This document shows, piece by piece, positions 1 to 8,792 of a stretch of 64,000 nt of DNA. Location of the stretch: NCBI GenBank assembly GCA_021582295.1, contig CP091137.1, forward strand, positions 1,134,001 through 1,198,000, in the 5' to 3' direction. The translations under genes and the position numbers were made by a program. Position 1 is the first letter of the stretch, and every line of letters starts with the position of its first letter. The notes below the pieces were generated by a model, which was not told the origin of the DNA, did no database searches, and saw only the letters and a list, made by a program, of their open reading frames with translations. Source of the DNA: Candidatus Thiovulum stygium (lineage in GTDB: Bacteria > Campylobacterota > Campylobacteria > Campylobacterales > Thiovulaceae).

Positions 1-11
1 CAGAAAAAACA

Positions 12-440
12 ATGATGAAATTTGAAATTAAAATCGATCTTGGTGAAAATGGTGATTTAGATGGTTGGATTGAAGATTTTCAAGAGAAATTTGAAGCTGT
101 TTTCGAAGAAGGTGGATATTTAATCGCAGGATTTAAAGATATAAAAAGTATATATGAAGATGATTTTAAATATCCTGCTTATTGGGTTTATAGTCTTTGT
201 CATTTCCATTTTTCAAATGCAATCTTTAATGATGTTCCAGAAGCTGGAGTTTTTGCACCATGTTCGTTATATATGTATGTCGATCCTGAAAGTAAAACTT
301 TAAATATCGGTATGCCTAGACTTGCAAACTGGAGTGCAATTGCAAATATAAAAGATTCTGATAAAATCGATTATATTAATAAATTAGATATTGAAATCGA
401 AAAATTATTCGTTGAAGAACTTGGAGCAGTCGCTAAATGA
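12..440 (+). CDS. DUF302-like protein
   Basis: A 142-residue protein with no signal peptide or membrane segment, probably cytoplasmic. The C-terminal half, with the stretch APCSLYMYV and then IGMPRLANW, resembles the DUF302 fold as it occurs in Campylobacterota; this is recognition from memory and no function follows from it. Two ATG codons (12 and 15) could start it, and the frame stays open to the window edge, so the N-terminus is uncertain. Its stop overlaps the ATG of the next gene at 437 by four bases (ATGA), so the two are probably translated together. Confidence 0.6.
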   Translation: MMKFEIKIDLGENGDLDGWIEDFQEKFEAVFEEGGYLIAGFKDIKSIYEDDFKYPAYWVYSLCHFHFSNAIFNDVPEAGVFAPCSLYMYVDPESKTLNIGMPRLANWSAIANIKDSDKIDYINKLDIEIEKLFVEELGAVAK

Positions 441-1228
441 GTTCTAAATTAAAATTAGCCTCATTTGTAGCTGGAATTCTTTCATCGGGAATTTTATTAG
501 CTGAAGATATAAGTGCCTATTTTGTTGGTGAATATCGCGATGAGGTTAATTTATCTCAAACTTTGGCTAATAGTGGTTTTCAAGTTTTAGCAACTTATAT
601 TCTCGATGAAAAAGATGGACAAAAAACAGTTCTTTTTACCTCATCAAAACTTCAAAAATTATCTTCTGAAACTGGAAAAAGCTTTTTTGCAATTGCACGA
701 GCCTATTCAAATAAAGAAGCCAACGAAACTAGAATCGAAAATCCTCTATATTTTGGAAAAGCTTTTTTAGGCAAAGGCAAAGATGCCGAATTAAACGATT
801 TATCTAAAAATATTCAAGATATTTTTGGAAATTTAACTTTTAGTTCTGATAAACTTGATAGTAAAGATTTATACGATTATAATTTTCAATTTGGAATGCC
901 AAAATATAATGATTTCGTAACAGTTGCAAAAGGCGAATTTCTTGCTGAAAAAATTAAACAACCTATTTTTAAAACTCAATTAGAAAATGGGTCTGTTATT
1001 ATGGCTCTTGAACTTGATAAACGAACTAAAAAATTTGCTAAAAAAATCGGTTCTCAAAATGGAATTTTATTGCCATATTTAGTTTTAATTGAAAAAAATG
1101 AGGCAATAATTTTAGATCCAAAATATTATATCGCTGTTAGTTATCCTAAATTATCTATGAGTGAATTTATGAAAATTGCTTCAATTCCTGATGCAATCGA
1201 AAAAGATATCGCTGGAGAATTTAAATAA
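437..1228 (+). CDS. Exported DUF302-like protein
   Basis: A 263-residue protein that begins with a typical Sec signal peptide: a Lys pair near the start, a hydrophobic core to about residue 21 (FVAGILSSGILLA), and a likely cut before EDIS. The mature part (LSQTLANSGFQVLATYIL; later GSVIMALELDKRTKKF) looks like two copies of a DUF302-type domain and is probably periplasmic. It overlaps the upstream DUF302-like gene by four bases, so the pair probably works together. Function is unknown. One copy of the dispersed 8-mer sits at 539-546 and encodes Asp-Glu-Val. Confidence 0.6.
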   Translation: MSSKLKLASFVAGILSSGILLAEDISAYFVGEYRDEVNLSQTLANSGFQVLATYILDEKDGQKTVLFTSSKLQKLSSETGKSFFAIARAYSNKEANETRIENPLYFGKAFLGKGKDAELNDLSKNIQDIFGNLTFSSDKLDSKDLYDYNFQFGMPKYNDFVTVAKGEFLAEKIKQPIFKTQLENGSVIMALELDKRTKKFAKKIGSQNGILLPYLVLIEKNEAIILDPKYYIAVSYPKLSMSEFMKIASIPDAIEKDIAGEFK

Positions 1229-1259
1229 TTTAAATTTCAAAATAACCACTAAATTATAT

Positions 1260-1973
1260 TTAATTATATAAATTAGTGGTTTTAATATTTTTTAGTATTA
1301 CTATTTCTATACTTATTCTTTTTATTAAATTTTCTCTTCTTAATTTCAAAAGCAAATTTAAATTTGCAATATTTAAACTTCCTGAAACTCCACTATCTCT
1401 AATATATCGCAATAAATCAGCGGAATTCTCAAATTCTAATTCGTAATTTATAATTTCATATATAAAATTATCAGCAAATTTTAAAACATCTTTGATAGAT
1501 AAAATTGGAGATTCTATTTTTAAATATTGATGAAGTTCTTTAAAAGTTCCATTTGTAAAAATAGATAAATATATTTCGCTATTTTTTTTAAAATAATTTA
1601 AATTTTGAAAAATTAGAGCCAAATTAGAACTCCATTGAAGAGCAGAATTTGAGATAATTTTTGAAGGTCTCCATTTTTCGAGATATTGCCAAAATTTAGG
1701 ATTATCAAAATTTTCACAAAGTTTTTCAATTTTAGAATCATTTTTATGTTGAAATAACATCTCATTTGAAAAATCTACTGATAAAAATATTTCAGGTTTA
1801 TTTTTTAATAGTTCCCAAACGATTCCAGTTCCAGAACCCAAATCAACAATTCTGTCATTATTTGTAATTTCGATATTATTTAATAATTTTTTTGCAATTT
1901 CTTTTTGAATATATCCATTATAATTATAATTATTAGAGGCTTTATTAAAGCCTTTTTGAATATTCTTAACCAT
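1260..1973 (-). CDS. bioC: Malonyl-ACP O-methyltransferase BioC-like
   Basis: A 237-residue class I SAM-dependent methyltransferase. It starts with IQKGFNKASNNYNYNGYIQ, like the BioC opening F-x-x-A-a-x-x-Y, and has the SAM-binding motif VDLGSGTGIVW near residues 43-53. NSALQWSSN near 110-118 and RDSGVSGSLN near 190 are also typical of BioC. BioC methylates malonyl-ACP so that fatty acid synthesis can build pimeloyl-ACP for biotin. No other biotin gene lies nearby, so the assignment rests on family features alone. It sits just downstream of the lipoprotein gene ending at 1978, on the same strand, and may be cotranscribed with it. Confidence 0.7.
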   Translation of the reverse strand: MVKNIQKGFNKASNNYNYNGYIQKEIAKKLLNNIEITNNDRIVDLGSGTGIVWELLKNKPEIFLSVDFSNEMLFQHKNDSKIEKLCENFDNPKFWQYLEKWRPSKIISNSALQWSSNLALIFQNLNYFKKNSEIYLSIFTNGTFKELHQYLKIESPILSIKDVLKFADNFIYEIINYELEFENSADLLRYIRDSGVSGSLNIANLNLLLKLRRENLIKRISIEIVILKNIKTTNLYN

Positions 1974-1977
1974 TAAA

Positions 1978-2997
1978 TTATAAAAGTTTTAAAGCTTTCT
2001 TTAAAAATCCTTCACTATATTTTATTTTAATATAGTCTCCTATTTTTATTTTACGATTTTCTTCTAACTTTTCAATTTTAATCCAAGCAGATGATGAGGT
2101 AAATTGATTCGTAACAACACCATTTCCGATTTTAATATCTTCTGTTGAGCTTTTATTTGTAAGTGGATTTGTAAAAGTTTCTGTTGCAAAAATTTCGACC
2201 TCATCCCCCTCTTTTACACCATCAACTGCTGAAATCGTAGTATTAATAATCGAATCACTGCTATTTGTTCGCATTTCAAAAATATAACCTCGTTTAGCAA
2301 AAAAATTCAAAACTTCAAAAGAACTAGCTTCGGCACTTTCATCTCCAGCTTCTCGAACTAAACCATCGTCGCGAAGAATTGGATTTGAGGCATTTCGAGT
2401 ATCAACTTCACGACTTGCACATTCATGAAATGGAACAGTTTTTTCAATATTCAAATTTGGAAGAGCCAAAATTTGGACAATTCCATCAACACAAGAGGTA
2501 TAATTAAATTTTGGCGAAATTGGAATTTTTCTACCGTCAATTATAATCGTATAACCTTCAGAAAATTGACTAGAATAAGTTGCATTACTAATTTCACCAG
2601 AAATAATATAATCAGCTTGACCGACATCAGTTCCCAATTCAGTAGAACTCTCTTTTGCTTTTATCTCTTCTTGCAAAATATCAGCCTGAGATTTATTACT
2701 AACTCGTTTTACAATTTGAACAACATTTTCGCTAGATAATTTCGAAGCTAAAGCTGTTGCAATCGAACTATCTAAACTTGCATTTATAGCAGTTTGAATA
2801 TTTTTAGTATCAAAATTTAATAAAAGAACTTTTGGTTTAGAACTATTTTGAAGTTCTTCAGTTGATGGCATAAATTTAGATTTTTCAATTTCGATTCGTT
2901 TAAATTCTTCAAGTGCAATCGAAGTTCCACAACTATTTAATAAAAATATATTTAAAAATACAAAACTTGAAATATATATTAATTTATTTTTTCTCAT
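1978..2997 (-). CDS. CsgG/FlgT-like outer membrane lipoprotein
   Basis: A 339-residue lipoprotein. The N-terminus has positive charges, a hydrophobic core and the lipobox LLNSC, giving a lipidated Cys near residue 23. Residues about 50-190 (PKVLLLNFDTKNI, then IISGEISNATY) resemble the CsgG-type fold. The C-terminal part (SAVDGVKEGDEVEIF; later KIKIGDYIKIKY) resembles the C-terminal domain of FlgT, which acts at the flagellar base in other Gram-negatives. A role in a secretion or flagellar outer-membrane assembly is inference. Two copies of the dispersed 8-mer lie inside (2093 and 2198), one encoding Thr-Ser-Ser and the other Asp-Glu-Val. Confidence 0.5.
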   Translation of the reverse strand: MRKNKLIYISSFVFLNIFLLNSCGTSIALEEFKRIEIEKSKFMPSTEELQNSSKPKVLLLNFDTKNIQTAINASLDSSIATALASKLSSENVVQIVKRVSNKSQADILQEEIKAKESSTELGTDVGQADYIISGEISNATYSSQFSEGYTIIIDGRKIPISPKFNYTSCVDGIVQILALPNLNIEKTVPFHECASREVDTRNASNPILRDDGLVREAGDESAEASSFEVLNFFAKRGYIFEMRTNSSDSIINTTISAVDGVKEGDEVEIFATETFTNPLTNKSSTEDIKIGNGVVTNQFTSSSAWIKIEKLEENRKIKIGDYIKIKYSEGFLKKALKLL

Positions 2998-3030
2998 TAA
3001 AATTTCAAAACTCCTTTTATTTAAATTTTA

Positions 3031-3861
3031 TTATTTAATAACTCGAACTATACCATTAATGATTTCAATTTCGCCAAAAAGCTCTTTTTCAAAAATAATT
3101 TCACCAAATTTTTTAAAAGCTTCTTCATAAGTTGGATTATGCAAACAAAATTTTAAAACTTCATCAAAACTATTTATATCTTTATAATTTAAACTATTAT
3201 CATCAAGATTTTGATTATTATTTAAATCAGAACCTAATAACATAACCATATTTGAGACAAATTCGTCGATATCGCCGATTAATTTTGCTTCGCCAGAGAT
3301 TAAATATTGAGTAGTTGCAATAGATTCACCAAGACGATGAGGTATAACATAAAGTTCTTTACCCATCTCTTTAGCAAGTCGCATTGTTTGAGAAGTTCCA
3401 CTTTCGAGATCAGCTTCAATTGCGATAACAACAGAACTTAAACCAACCATAATTCGATTTCGTCCAATAAATTTCATAGGATGAGCAGGAACATCTTTTT
3501 CATATTCTGATAATAAAAGACCATTTTCTGCAATTTCTAAGATATCTTTTTCGTTGCCTTTTGGATAAATATAATCAAGAGAATTTGCCATAACTGCAAT
3601 CGTATTATTTATAGAAGCTCGATGAACAATTATGTCAGTTCCTAAAGCTCCACCACTAATAATAGCAATTCCTTTTTTAGAGAGAGCAGACGAAAGTGAA
3701 TATGCAATATTTCGGCTATATTGAGAAGGTTTGCGAGTGCCAACTATTGCTATTTTTGGCATATTTAATAAATTTTTATTACCAACATAGAATAGTTCGC
3801 GAGGAGGTTTTGAAATTTCCCTCAAAGATTGAGGGATAAAAGAGAGTTTTGAAATATTCAA
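3031..3861 (-). CDS. dprA: DNA-processing protein DprA
   Basis: A 276-residue Smf/DprA family protein. The Rossmann-like core is clear: KIAIVGTRKPSQYS near 35-48, ISGGALGTDIIVHRAS near 69-84, YPKGN near 102, GRNRIMVGLSSVVIAIEA near 133-150, and SGTSQTMRLA. It is short and lacks an N-terminal extension, as is usual for the campylobacterial form. DprA binds single-stranded DNA entering the cell during natural transformation, protects it and loads RecA. Finding it near pilD and pilT homologues is relevant to the uptake-sequence candidate in this window; it carries one copy itself (3336), encoding Pro-His-Arg. It lies close upstream of the lipoprotein gene on the same strand. Confidence 0.93.
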   Translation of the reverse strand: MNISKLSFIPQSLREISKPPRELFYVGNKNLLNMPKIAIVGTRKPSQYSRNIAYSLSSALSKKGIAIISGGALGTDIIVHRASINNTIAVMANSLDYIYPKGNEKDILEIAENGLLLSEYEKDVPAHPMKFIGRNRIMVGLSSVVIAIEADLESGTSQTMRLAKEMGKELYVIPHRLGESIATTQYLISGEAKLIGDIDEFVSNMVMLLGSDLNNNQNLDDNSLNYKDINSFDEVLKFCLHNPTYEEAFKKFGEIIFEKELFGEIEIINGIVRVIK

Positions 3862-3873
3862 AACTTAAATTAT

Positions 3874-4077
3874 TTATTTAACTTCGATAACAACTAATTC
3901 ATCTGGATTGTTTTGAACAACAGAAAAATTATGTTTTTTGCAAAAAGTTTCACTCATATCTTCAGCTAAAGTTTGAGCCTCTTTCATAGCATCTTCCATT
4001 GAATCAAAAGTTTGAATTTCTTTAACATTATTTCGTTTTGCACAGCCACACATTTTTGCCATTTTAACTGTAACCAT
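3874..4077 (-). CDS. Small conserved-looking CxC protein, unknown
   Basis: A 67-residue protein with a CGC motif near residue 10 and another Cys near 46, which could bind a metal or form a redox site. The middle (SMEDAMKEAQTLAEDMSETF) is a probable amphipathic helix and the end (FSVVQNNPDELVVIEV) is beta-like, suggesting a small alpha/beta fold. There is no signal peptide. I do not recognise the family. It sits between folE and dprA with short gaps on the same strand, so it probably belongs to one transcription unit with them. Confidence 0.6.
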   Translation of the reverse strand: MVTVKMAKMCGCAKRNNVKEIQTFDSMEDAMKEAQTLAEDMSETFCKKHNFSVVQNNPDELVVIEVK

Positions 4078-4107
4078 ATAATTTATCCTTTAATTTATAA
4101 TTTTATT

Positions 4108-4677
4108 TTAATTATTTCTAATTTGAGTTAGAAATTCTGATTTATATTGTTGTTCTTTTAGAAAAATTCCTCGATATGCTGATGTAGTTGTAGAACTGTT
4201 ACATTTTTCAACTCCTCGCATTTCCATACACATATGTCGAGCTGTTAAAATTACTGCAACTCCAAAAGGATTAATAGCTTTATCAATAGCTTCAGCTATT
4301 TGTTCAGTCATATTCTCTTGAATTTGTAATCTTCTAGCAAAAACATCAACTACTCTTGGAAGCTTACTTAAACCTGTAACAAACCCATTTGGAATATAAG
4401 CAATATGAGCTTGACCAATAATTGGTAACATATGATGTTCGCACATCGAATAGAATTCTATATTTTTAACTATAACCATTTCACTGTTTGAAGTTTTGAA
4501 AATAGCAGATTTTAAAATTTCTATACCATTTTGTTCATAACCACTAAAAAGATATTTATAAGCTTTGGCAACTCGATGAGGAGTTTTTATCAAACCCTCT
4601 CGATGAATATCCTCGCCAATTGCTTCAAGAATATCTTTTGTTGCTTTCTCGATTTTATCTTCGCGAGTTCCGTTCAT
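4108..4677 (-). CDS. folE: GTP cyclohydrolase I
   Basis: A 189-residue protein of the usual length for the family. FolE converts GTP to 7,8-dihydroneopterin triphosphate, the first step of folate synthesis. The zinc and active-site segments are present: [19 protein letters not shown] near 78-96, [19 protein letters not shown] near 104-122, and [13 protein letters not shown] near 145-157, which supply the zinc Cys and His residues. The start ATG at 4677 gives [12 protein letters not shown], a normal N-terminus. It lies in a minus-strand run with the ankyrin gene upstream and the small CxC protein downstream. Confidence 0.95.
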   Translation of the reverse strand: MNGTREDKIEKATKDILEAIGEDIHREGLIKTPHRVAKAYKYLFSGYEQNGIEILKSAIFKTSNSEMVIVKNIEFYSMCEHHMLPIIGQAHIAYIPNGFVTGLSKLPRVVDVFARRLQIQENMTEQIAEAIDKAINPFGVAVILTARHMCMEMRGVEKCNSSTTTSAYRGIFLKEQQYKSEFLTQIRNN

Positions 4678-4708
4678 TAATATATTAAAGCTATTTTTAT
4701 AGTTTATA

Positions 4709-5170
4709 TTATAAAAATCTTAAAAAATCTTGACGACCGAATTTACTTGCAAGAGCTCTAGCAGTAGCACCTCGATGATTAACAAAATCTTTTCTAGCAC
4801 CTGCATCAATAAGAGCTTTTCCAAAAACAGGTTTATCATCAACAACACTTTCCATTAATGGAGTCCAACCAACTTTATCAACAAAATTTTTATCAGCATC
4901 TTTTTCAAGTAATAATTTAAAAATTTCCATTTGATCAAAACGAATAGCAATATGTAAAAGTGAAGAACCAAAATCACCGCTTTCACTACTGTTTGGATTA
5001 AAACCATTATCTAAACATTTTGCAACAGTTGCAATATTTCCTTTTTTAATAAAATAATCAACGACTGAAAATGGTTCAATTTCGCCATCTCGAAAACCAG
5101 CATGTTCAATTGCTGAAATTTCAGCTGAATCTAAATATGAAAATTGGCTTAAAACCTCTTTAACTGTCAT
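4709..5170 (-). CDS. Ankyrin-repeat protein
   Basis: A 153-residue protein with about three ankyrin repeats after an N-terminal helix region. [20 protein letters not shown] (about 69-88) matches the repeat consensus, followed by [17 protein letters not shown] and [19 protein letters not shown]. Ankyrin repeats bind other proteins; the partner cannot be told from the sequence. There is no signal peptide or membrane segment, so it is probably cytoplasmic. It is the first gene upstream of folE on this strand, with 31 bases between them. The 140 bases upstream, to the end of the cca reading frame, hold no recognised gene. Confidence 0.8.
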   Translation of the reverse strand: MTVKEVLSQFSYLDSAEISAIEHAGFRDGEIEPFSVVDYFIKKGNIATVAKCLDNGFNPNSSESGDFGSSLLHIAIRFDQMEIFKLLLEKDADKNFVDKVGWTPLMESVVDDKPVFGKALIDAGARKDFVNHRGATARALASKFGRQDFLRFL

Positions 5171-5310
5171 AATTTTGACCTTTAATATTTAATTTTTAGA
5201 AATTTTAGCAAAAAGGTTTAAAAAACGAGTTTGAGATAATAATAAAATTAAGATATTAAGAATTAATTCATTTTAAAAGTATTTTTTACCAATTTTATTT
5301 ATAATTTCAG

Positions 5311-6436
5311 CTATTTTTCTTTTTCCTGTAATATAAAGTTAAATTTATTTTGCAACTCCTGAACTTTGGCTTTAAGTTGTTCATTTTCAGCTTTTAAACA
5401 ATCATTTAAAATTTTGCTATTATAATTTCTTCTTTTTGACTAAAATCGATATTTTTATCATTCCAAACACTCTGTTTAATATTTAAATATCTTTCAAACT
5501 CATTTTTCATAAAAATTTCAATATCTTCAATTCCTTTATTCATATCAAGCTTTTTTAATAATTTCAGAGCTTTAAACAATAGTTCTTTATCATTAACTTT
5601 TTTAAAAAAAGATAAGTATTTGTTTTATTAAAACCGTCCAATAAAATATATATATTTTTGAATAAATTAGCAAATTTTACATTTAAATTTGGTAAAGCTA
5701 AATTTTCTTTTAATATTTCAGGTTCAACTTTTAATGATAAAATAGCAATAAATTCCGAAAAATCAAGTTTATGAATATCTATTAGATTAAAATAATAATT
5801 TTGTGGAATATAATTAAAGAGTTCATTTATTGCATTTACTTCATTTAAGACTTGAAAAAATATAACTATACTACCTTTTTTAATAGTTTTTTCTAATTCT
5901 AATTTAATTCTTTCACGAGAAATAGTGTTTAATTCGCCACTTTTTACAATTTCTATCATTAAATTTATTGTTTCTTGAGCAATTGTAAAATTAAAGGGCA
6001 AAGTAGCTTTAAAACGAGCAACTCGTAAAACACGAAGAGGGTCTTCACGAAAAGCATCAGTTGTATGACGAAGAATTCGCAAATTTAAATCGGTTAAACC
6101 GTTAAACGGATCGATGAGGTTGCCATTTTCATCTTCAGCCATCGAATTAATTGTTAAATCGCGACGAGATAAATCTTCAATAAGCGAAATCTTTTCAGTT
6201 TCAAATCCGAAACCGTTGTAACCCAATCCAATTTTTTTTTCTCGACGAGCAAGAGCATATTCTTCTTTAGTTTTATTATTAATATAAACTGGAAATCTAT
6301 TTCCAACTATTTTATAACCTAAATTGATCATATCTTGATGAGTTCCATCAACAACAACCCAATCAGAATCACTATTTTTTAAATCTAAACCGAGAAGACG
6401 ATCTCGAACAGCACCACCAACTTTATAGATTTGCAT
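5311..6436 (-). pseudogene. cca: CCA tRNA nucleotidyltransferase, two frameshifts
   Basis: The intact first part is a class II nucleotidyltransferase: VGGAVRDRLLGL near 6-17, DSDWVVVDG near 23-31, RRDLTINSMAED near 110-121, and REDPLRVLRVARFKATLPF, which recognises the acceptor end. The enzyme adds or repairs the 3' CCA of tRNAs. The open frame stops at 5564, but the minus-1 frame continues as KVNDKELLFKALKLLKKLD. After a second minus-1 shift near 5425-5436 it ends in a charged coiled-coil tail (CLKAENEQLKAKVQELQNKF) at 5311. The first shift lies at a T6A7 run, 5598-5610, read on the gene strand as T TTA AAA AAG. Rejoined, the product is about 375 residues, a usual length. cca is normally essential, so sequence error or rescue by slippage is likelier than loss. 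Confidence 0.75.
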
Positions 6437-6593
6437 AACTTCTAAAATATCCTATTTTATTAATATAAATTTATTAATTTTATCAAAATTACGGAATAGT
6501 CCAAACTATTTCGATGAAATATTTAATTTAGAATAAATATATATGTTAGAATCTTTTTTAATTTGCAAAATTTAATAAATGAGGATTTATCTT

Positions 6594-8792
6594 TTGGCTA
6601 AAGCAAAAAAAAGTTCTAACACAATGGGGCTATTTAAACCGTTATTGCAATTTATCTCAGGATCAAAAGATCTTGGAATGGTATTTTTTTTAATAGCAAT
6701 TCTTTCGATTATTATTATTCCATTACCAAGTAGCATTTTAGATTTTATGCTAACTATATCTATTGCATTATCTATTTTGATAATTTTATTATCAATTTAT
6801 ATTCCTAAACCAACAGATTTAACAACTTTTCCAACTCTTATTTTAATAATTACTCTATTTCGTTTATCGTTAAATATCGCGACAACTAGAATGATTCTTA
6901 GTGAAGGTTATAACGGAGTTGAAGCTGTAAGTCATATTATTTCGGCTTTTAGTGATTTCGTTGTTGGTGGAAATCTCGTAATTGGAATTATAATTTTTGT
7001 CATTTTGGTTTTGATAAATTTTATGGTTATCACAAAAGGTTCTGGACGAGTTGCTGAAGTTGCAGCAAGATTTACTCTCGATGCAATGCCTGGCAAACAG
7101 ATGGCAATTGATGCTGATTTAAATGCAGGTCTAATTGACGAAAAAGAGGCAAAAACTCGACGAGCTCAAATTTTACAAGAGGCAAATTTTTATGGAGCAA
7201 TGGATGGTTCTAGTAAATTTGTTAAAGGTGATGCCGTCGCAGGAATTATTATCACGATCGTAAATATCGTTGGCGGTTTCTTAATTGGTGTTTTTCAATT
7301 TGATATGAGCATGAAAGAAAGTGCTGATGTTTTTACTAGATTAACAATTGGTGATGGTCTTGTTTCTCAAATTCCAGCTTTAATTATGTCAACTGCTACA
7401 GGTATTATTATTACTCGAGCAAGTGCAGATAAAGTTAATTTTGCTGAAAGTGCCGTTGATCAACTTGGTGGAGATTATAAAGTTTTAATGCTAGTTGGCA
7501 TTTCGCTTTTAATGTTTGCTATTGTTCCCGGAATGCCTAGTGTTTCAATGGCTTCTATTGGCATTATGTTTTTATCTTTAGGTTATATTTTACATAAAAT
7601 ATCTAAAGGTGAGCTTGATGATGTCTTTGATAATATTAATAAATTATCAACTAAAATTACAGGTGAAGATTTATTGGATAAAGATGCATTTAATAAGAAA
7701 AAACCTGTTAAAAAAAGCGAATCTGAAATTCAACGAGAAGAACAATCTGCTCTTGAAAATATCTTAAAAGTTGAAATGCTTGAATTAACTTTAGGATATC
7801 AACTTATTAAACTTGCTGATAATGAACAAGGTGGCGATTTACTCGACCGAATTAGAAGTATGCGAAGAAAAATAGCTACTGATTTTGGGTTTTTAATGCC
7901 TCAAGTTCGAATTCGAGATAATTTACAACTCAAACCTAAAGGTTATCAAATTTTGATAAAAGGAGTTGAAGTTAGCGAAGCTGAAATAGATCCAGATCGA
8001 TTTTTAGCAATGGATAGTGGTATGGTTACTGAAAAAATTCGAGGTGATAAAACTATTGAACCCGCTTTTGGTCTCGAAGCCATTTGGATTAATAAAAATC
8101 AAAAAGAAGATGCTATTATGCATGGTTATACAGTTGTAGATCCTGCAACTGTTATATCAACTCACTTGAGTGAAATTGTAAAAAAATATGCTGAAGAATT
8201 TTTAACTCGTCAAGAAATTCAAAGTCTTATTGAAAAAGTTAAAAAAGAGTATCCAATTATCGTTGATGAAACTCTCAAAGTTGCTCCAATCGGTTTAATT
8301 CAAAGAGTTTTACGAGCCTTAATTCATGAAAAAGTTCCTTTAACTGATATGCTGACAATTCTTGAAGCGATAACAGATGTCGCAGAAGTTACAAAAAGTG
8401 TTGATATTTTAGTTGAACAAGTTCGAGCAAGATTATCAAGAACTATTACTAATTTATATAAAAATGAAAAAGGTAAAATTAGACTTGTTACTTTTGAAAC
8501 TTCAATTGAACAAAAGCTTTTATCAAAAGTAGTTGATCGCGAAGGTTATAAACAGCTGAATTTGAATACGACTGAAATTAATAAAATCGTTCAAACTGTT
8601 AGCAAAGAGAGTGCAACTCTAATTCAAATGGGAATTATTCCAGTTGTTTTAATTGTTGATCCAATGATTCGCCGACCACTTTCTGAAATCTTTGAAAGAT
8701 TTAATCTTGATATTATTGTTCTTTCACATGCTGAAATCGATACAACTTCTAAATTTGAAATTTTAGGAAATATAACTATTGAAGGTTTTTAA
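6594..8792 (+). CDS. flhA: Flagellar export apparatus protein FlhA
   Basis: FlhA forms the nonameric gate of the flagellar type III export machine in the inner membrane. Several membrane segments lie in the first 310 residues, starting with the stretch FFLIAILSIIIIPLP. The conserved cytoplasmic segment follows as RVAEVAARFTLDAMPGKQ, then DADLNAGLI and KTRRAQILQEANFYGAMDG. The C-terminal half is the soluble ring domain. I place the start at TTG 6594 (MAKAKKSSN) because GAGGA at 6581-6585 is well spaced for it and overlaps the alternative ATG at 6579. The gene is divergent from cca; the 143-base gap must hold its promoter. lnt overlaps its 3' end. Confidence 0.95.
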   Translation: MAKAKKSSNTMGLFKPLLQFISGSKDLGMVFFLIAILSIIIIPLPSSILDFMLTISIALSILIILLSIYIPKPTDLTTFPTLILIITLFRLSLNIATTRMILSEGYNGVEAVSHIISAFSDFVVGGNLVIGIIIFVILVLINFMVITKGSGRVAEVAARFTLDAMPGKQMAIDADLNAGLIDEKEAKTRRAQILQEANFYGAMDGSSKFVKGDAVAGIIITIVNIVGGFLIGVFQFDMSMKESADVFTRLTIGDGLVSQIPALIMSTATGIIITRASADKVNFAESAVDQLGGDYKVLMLVGISLLMFAIVPGMPSVSMASIGIMFLSLGYILHKISKGELDDVFDNINKLSTKITGEDLLDKDAFNKKKPVKKSESEIQREEQSALENILKVEMLELTLGYQLIKLADNEQGGDLLDRIRSMRRKIATDFGFLMPQVRIRDNLQLKPKGYQILIKGVEVSEAEIDPDRFLAMDSGMVTEKIRGDKTIEPAFGLEAIWINKNQKEDAIMHGYTVVDPATVISTHLSEIVKKYAEEFLTRQEIQSLIEKVKKEYPIIVDETLKVAPIGLIQRVLRALIHEKVPLTDMLTILEAITDVAEVTKSVDILVEQVRARLSRTITNLYKNEKGKIRLVTFETSIEQKLLSKVVDREGYKQLNLNTTEINKIVQTVSKESATLIQMGIIPVVLIVDPMIRRPLSEIFERFNLDIIVLSHAEIDTTSKFEILGNITIEGF

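Noticed and set aside
2425-2739. Plus-strand frame of 104 residues opposite the lipoprotein gene
   Set aside because: It lies fully inside the well-supported minus-strand lipoprotein gene and has low-complexity composition.
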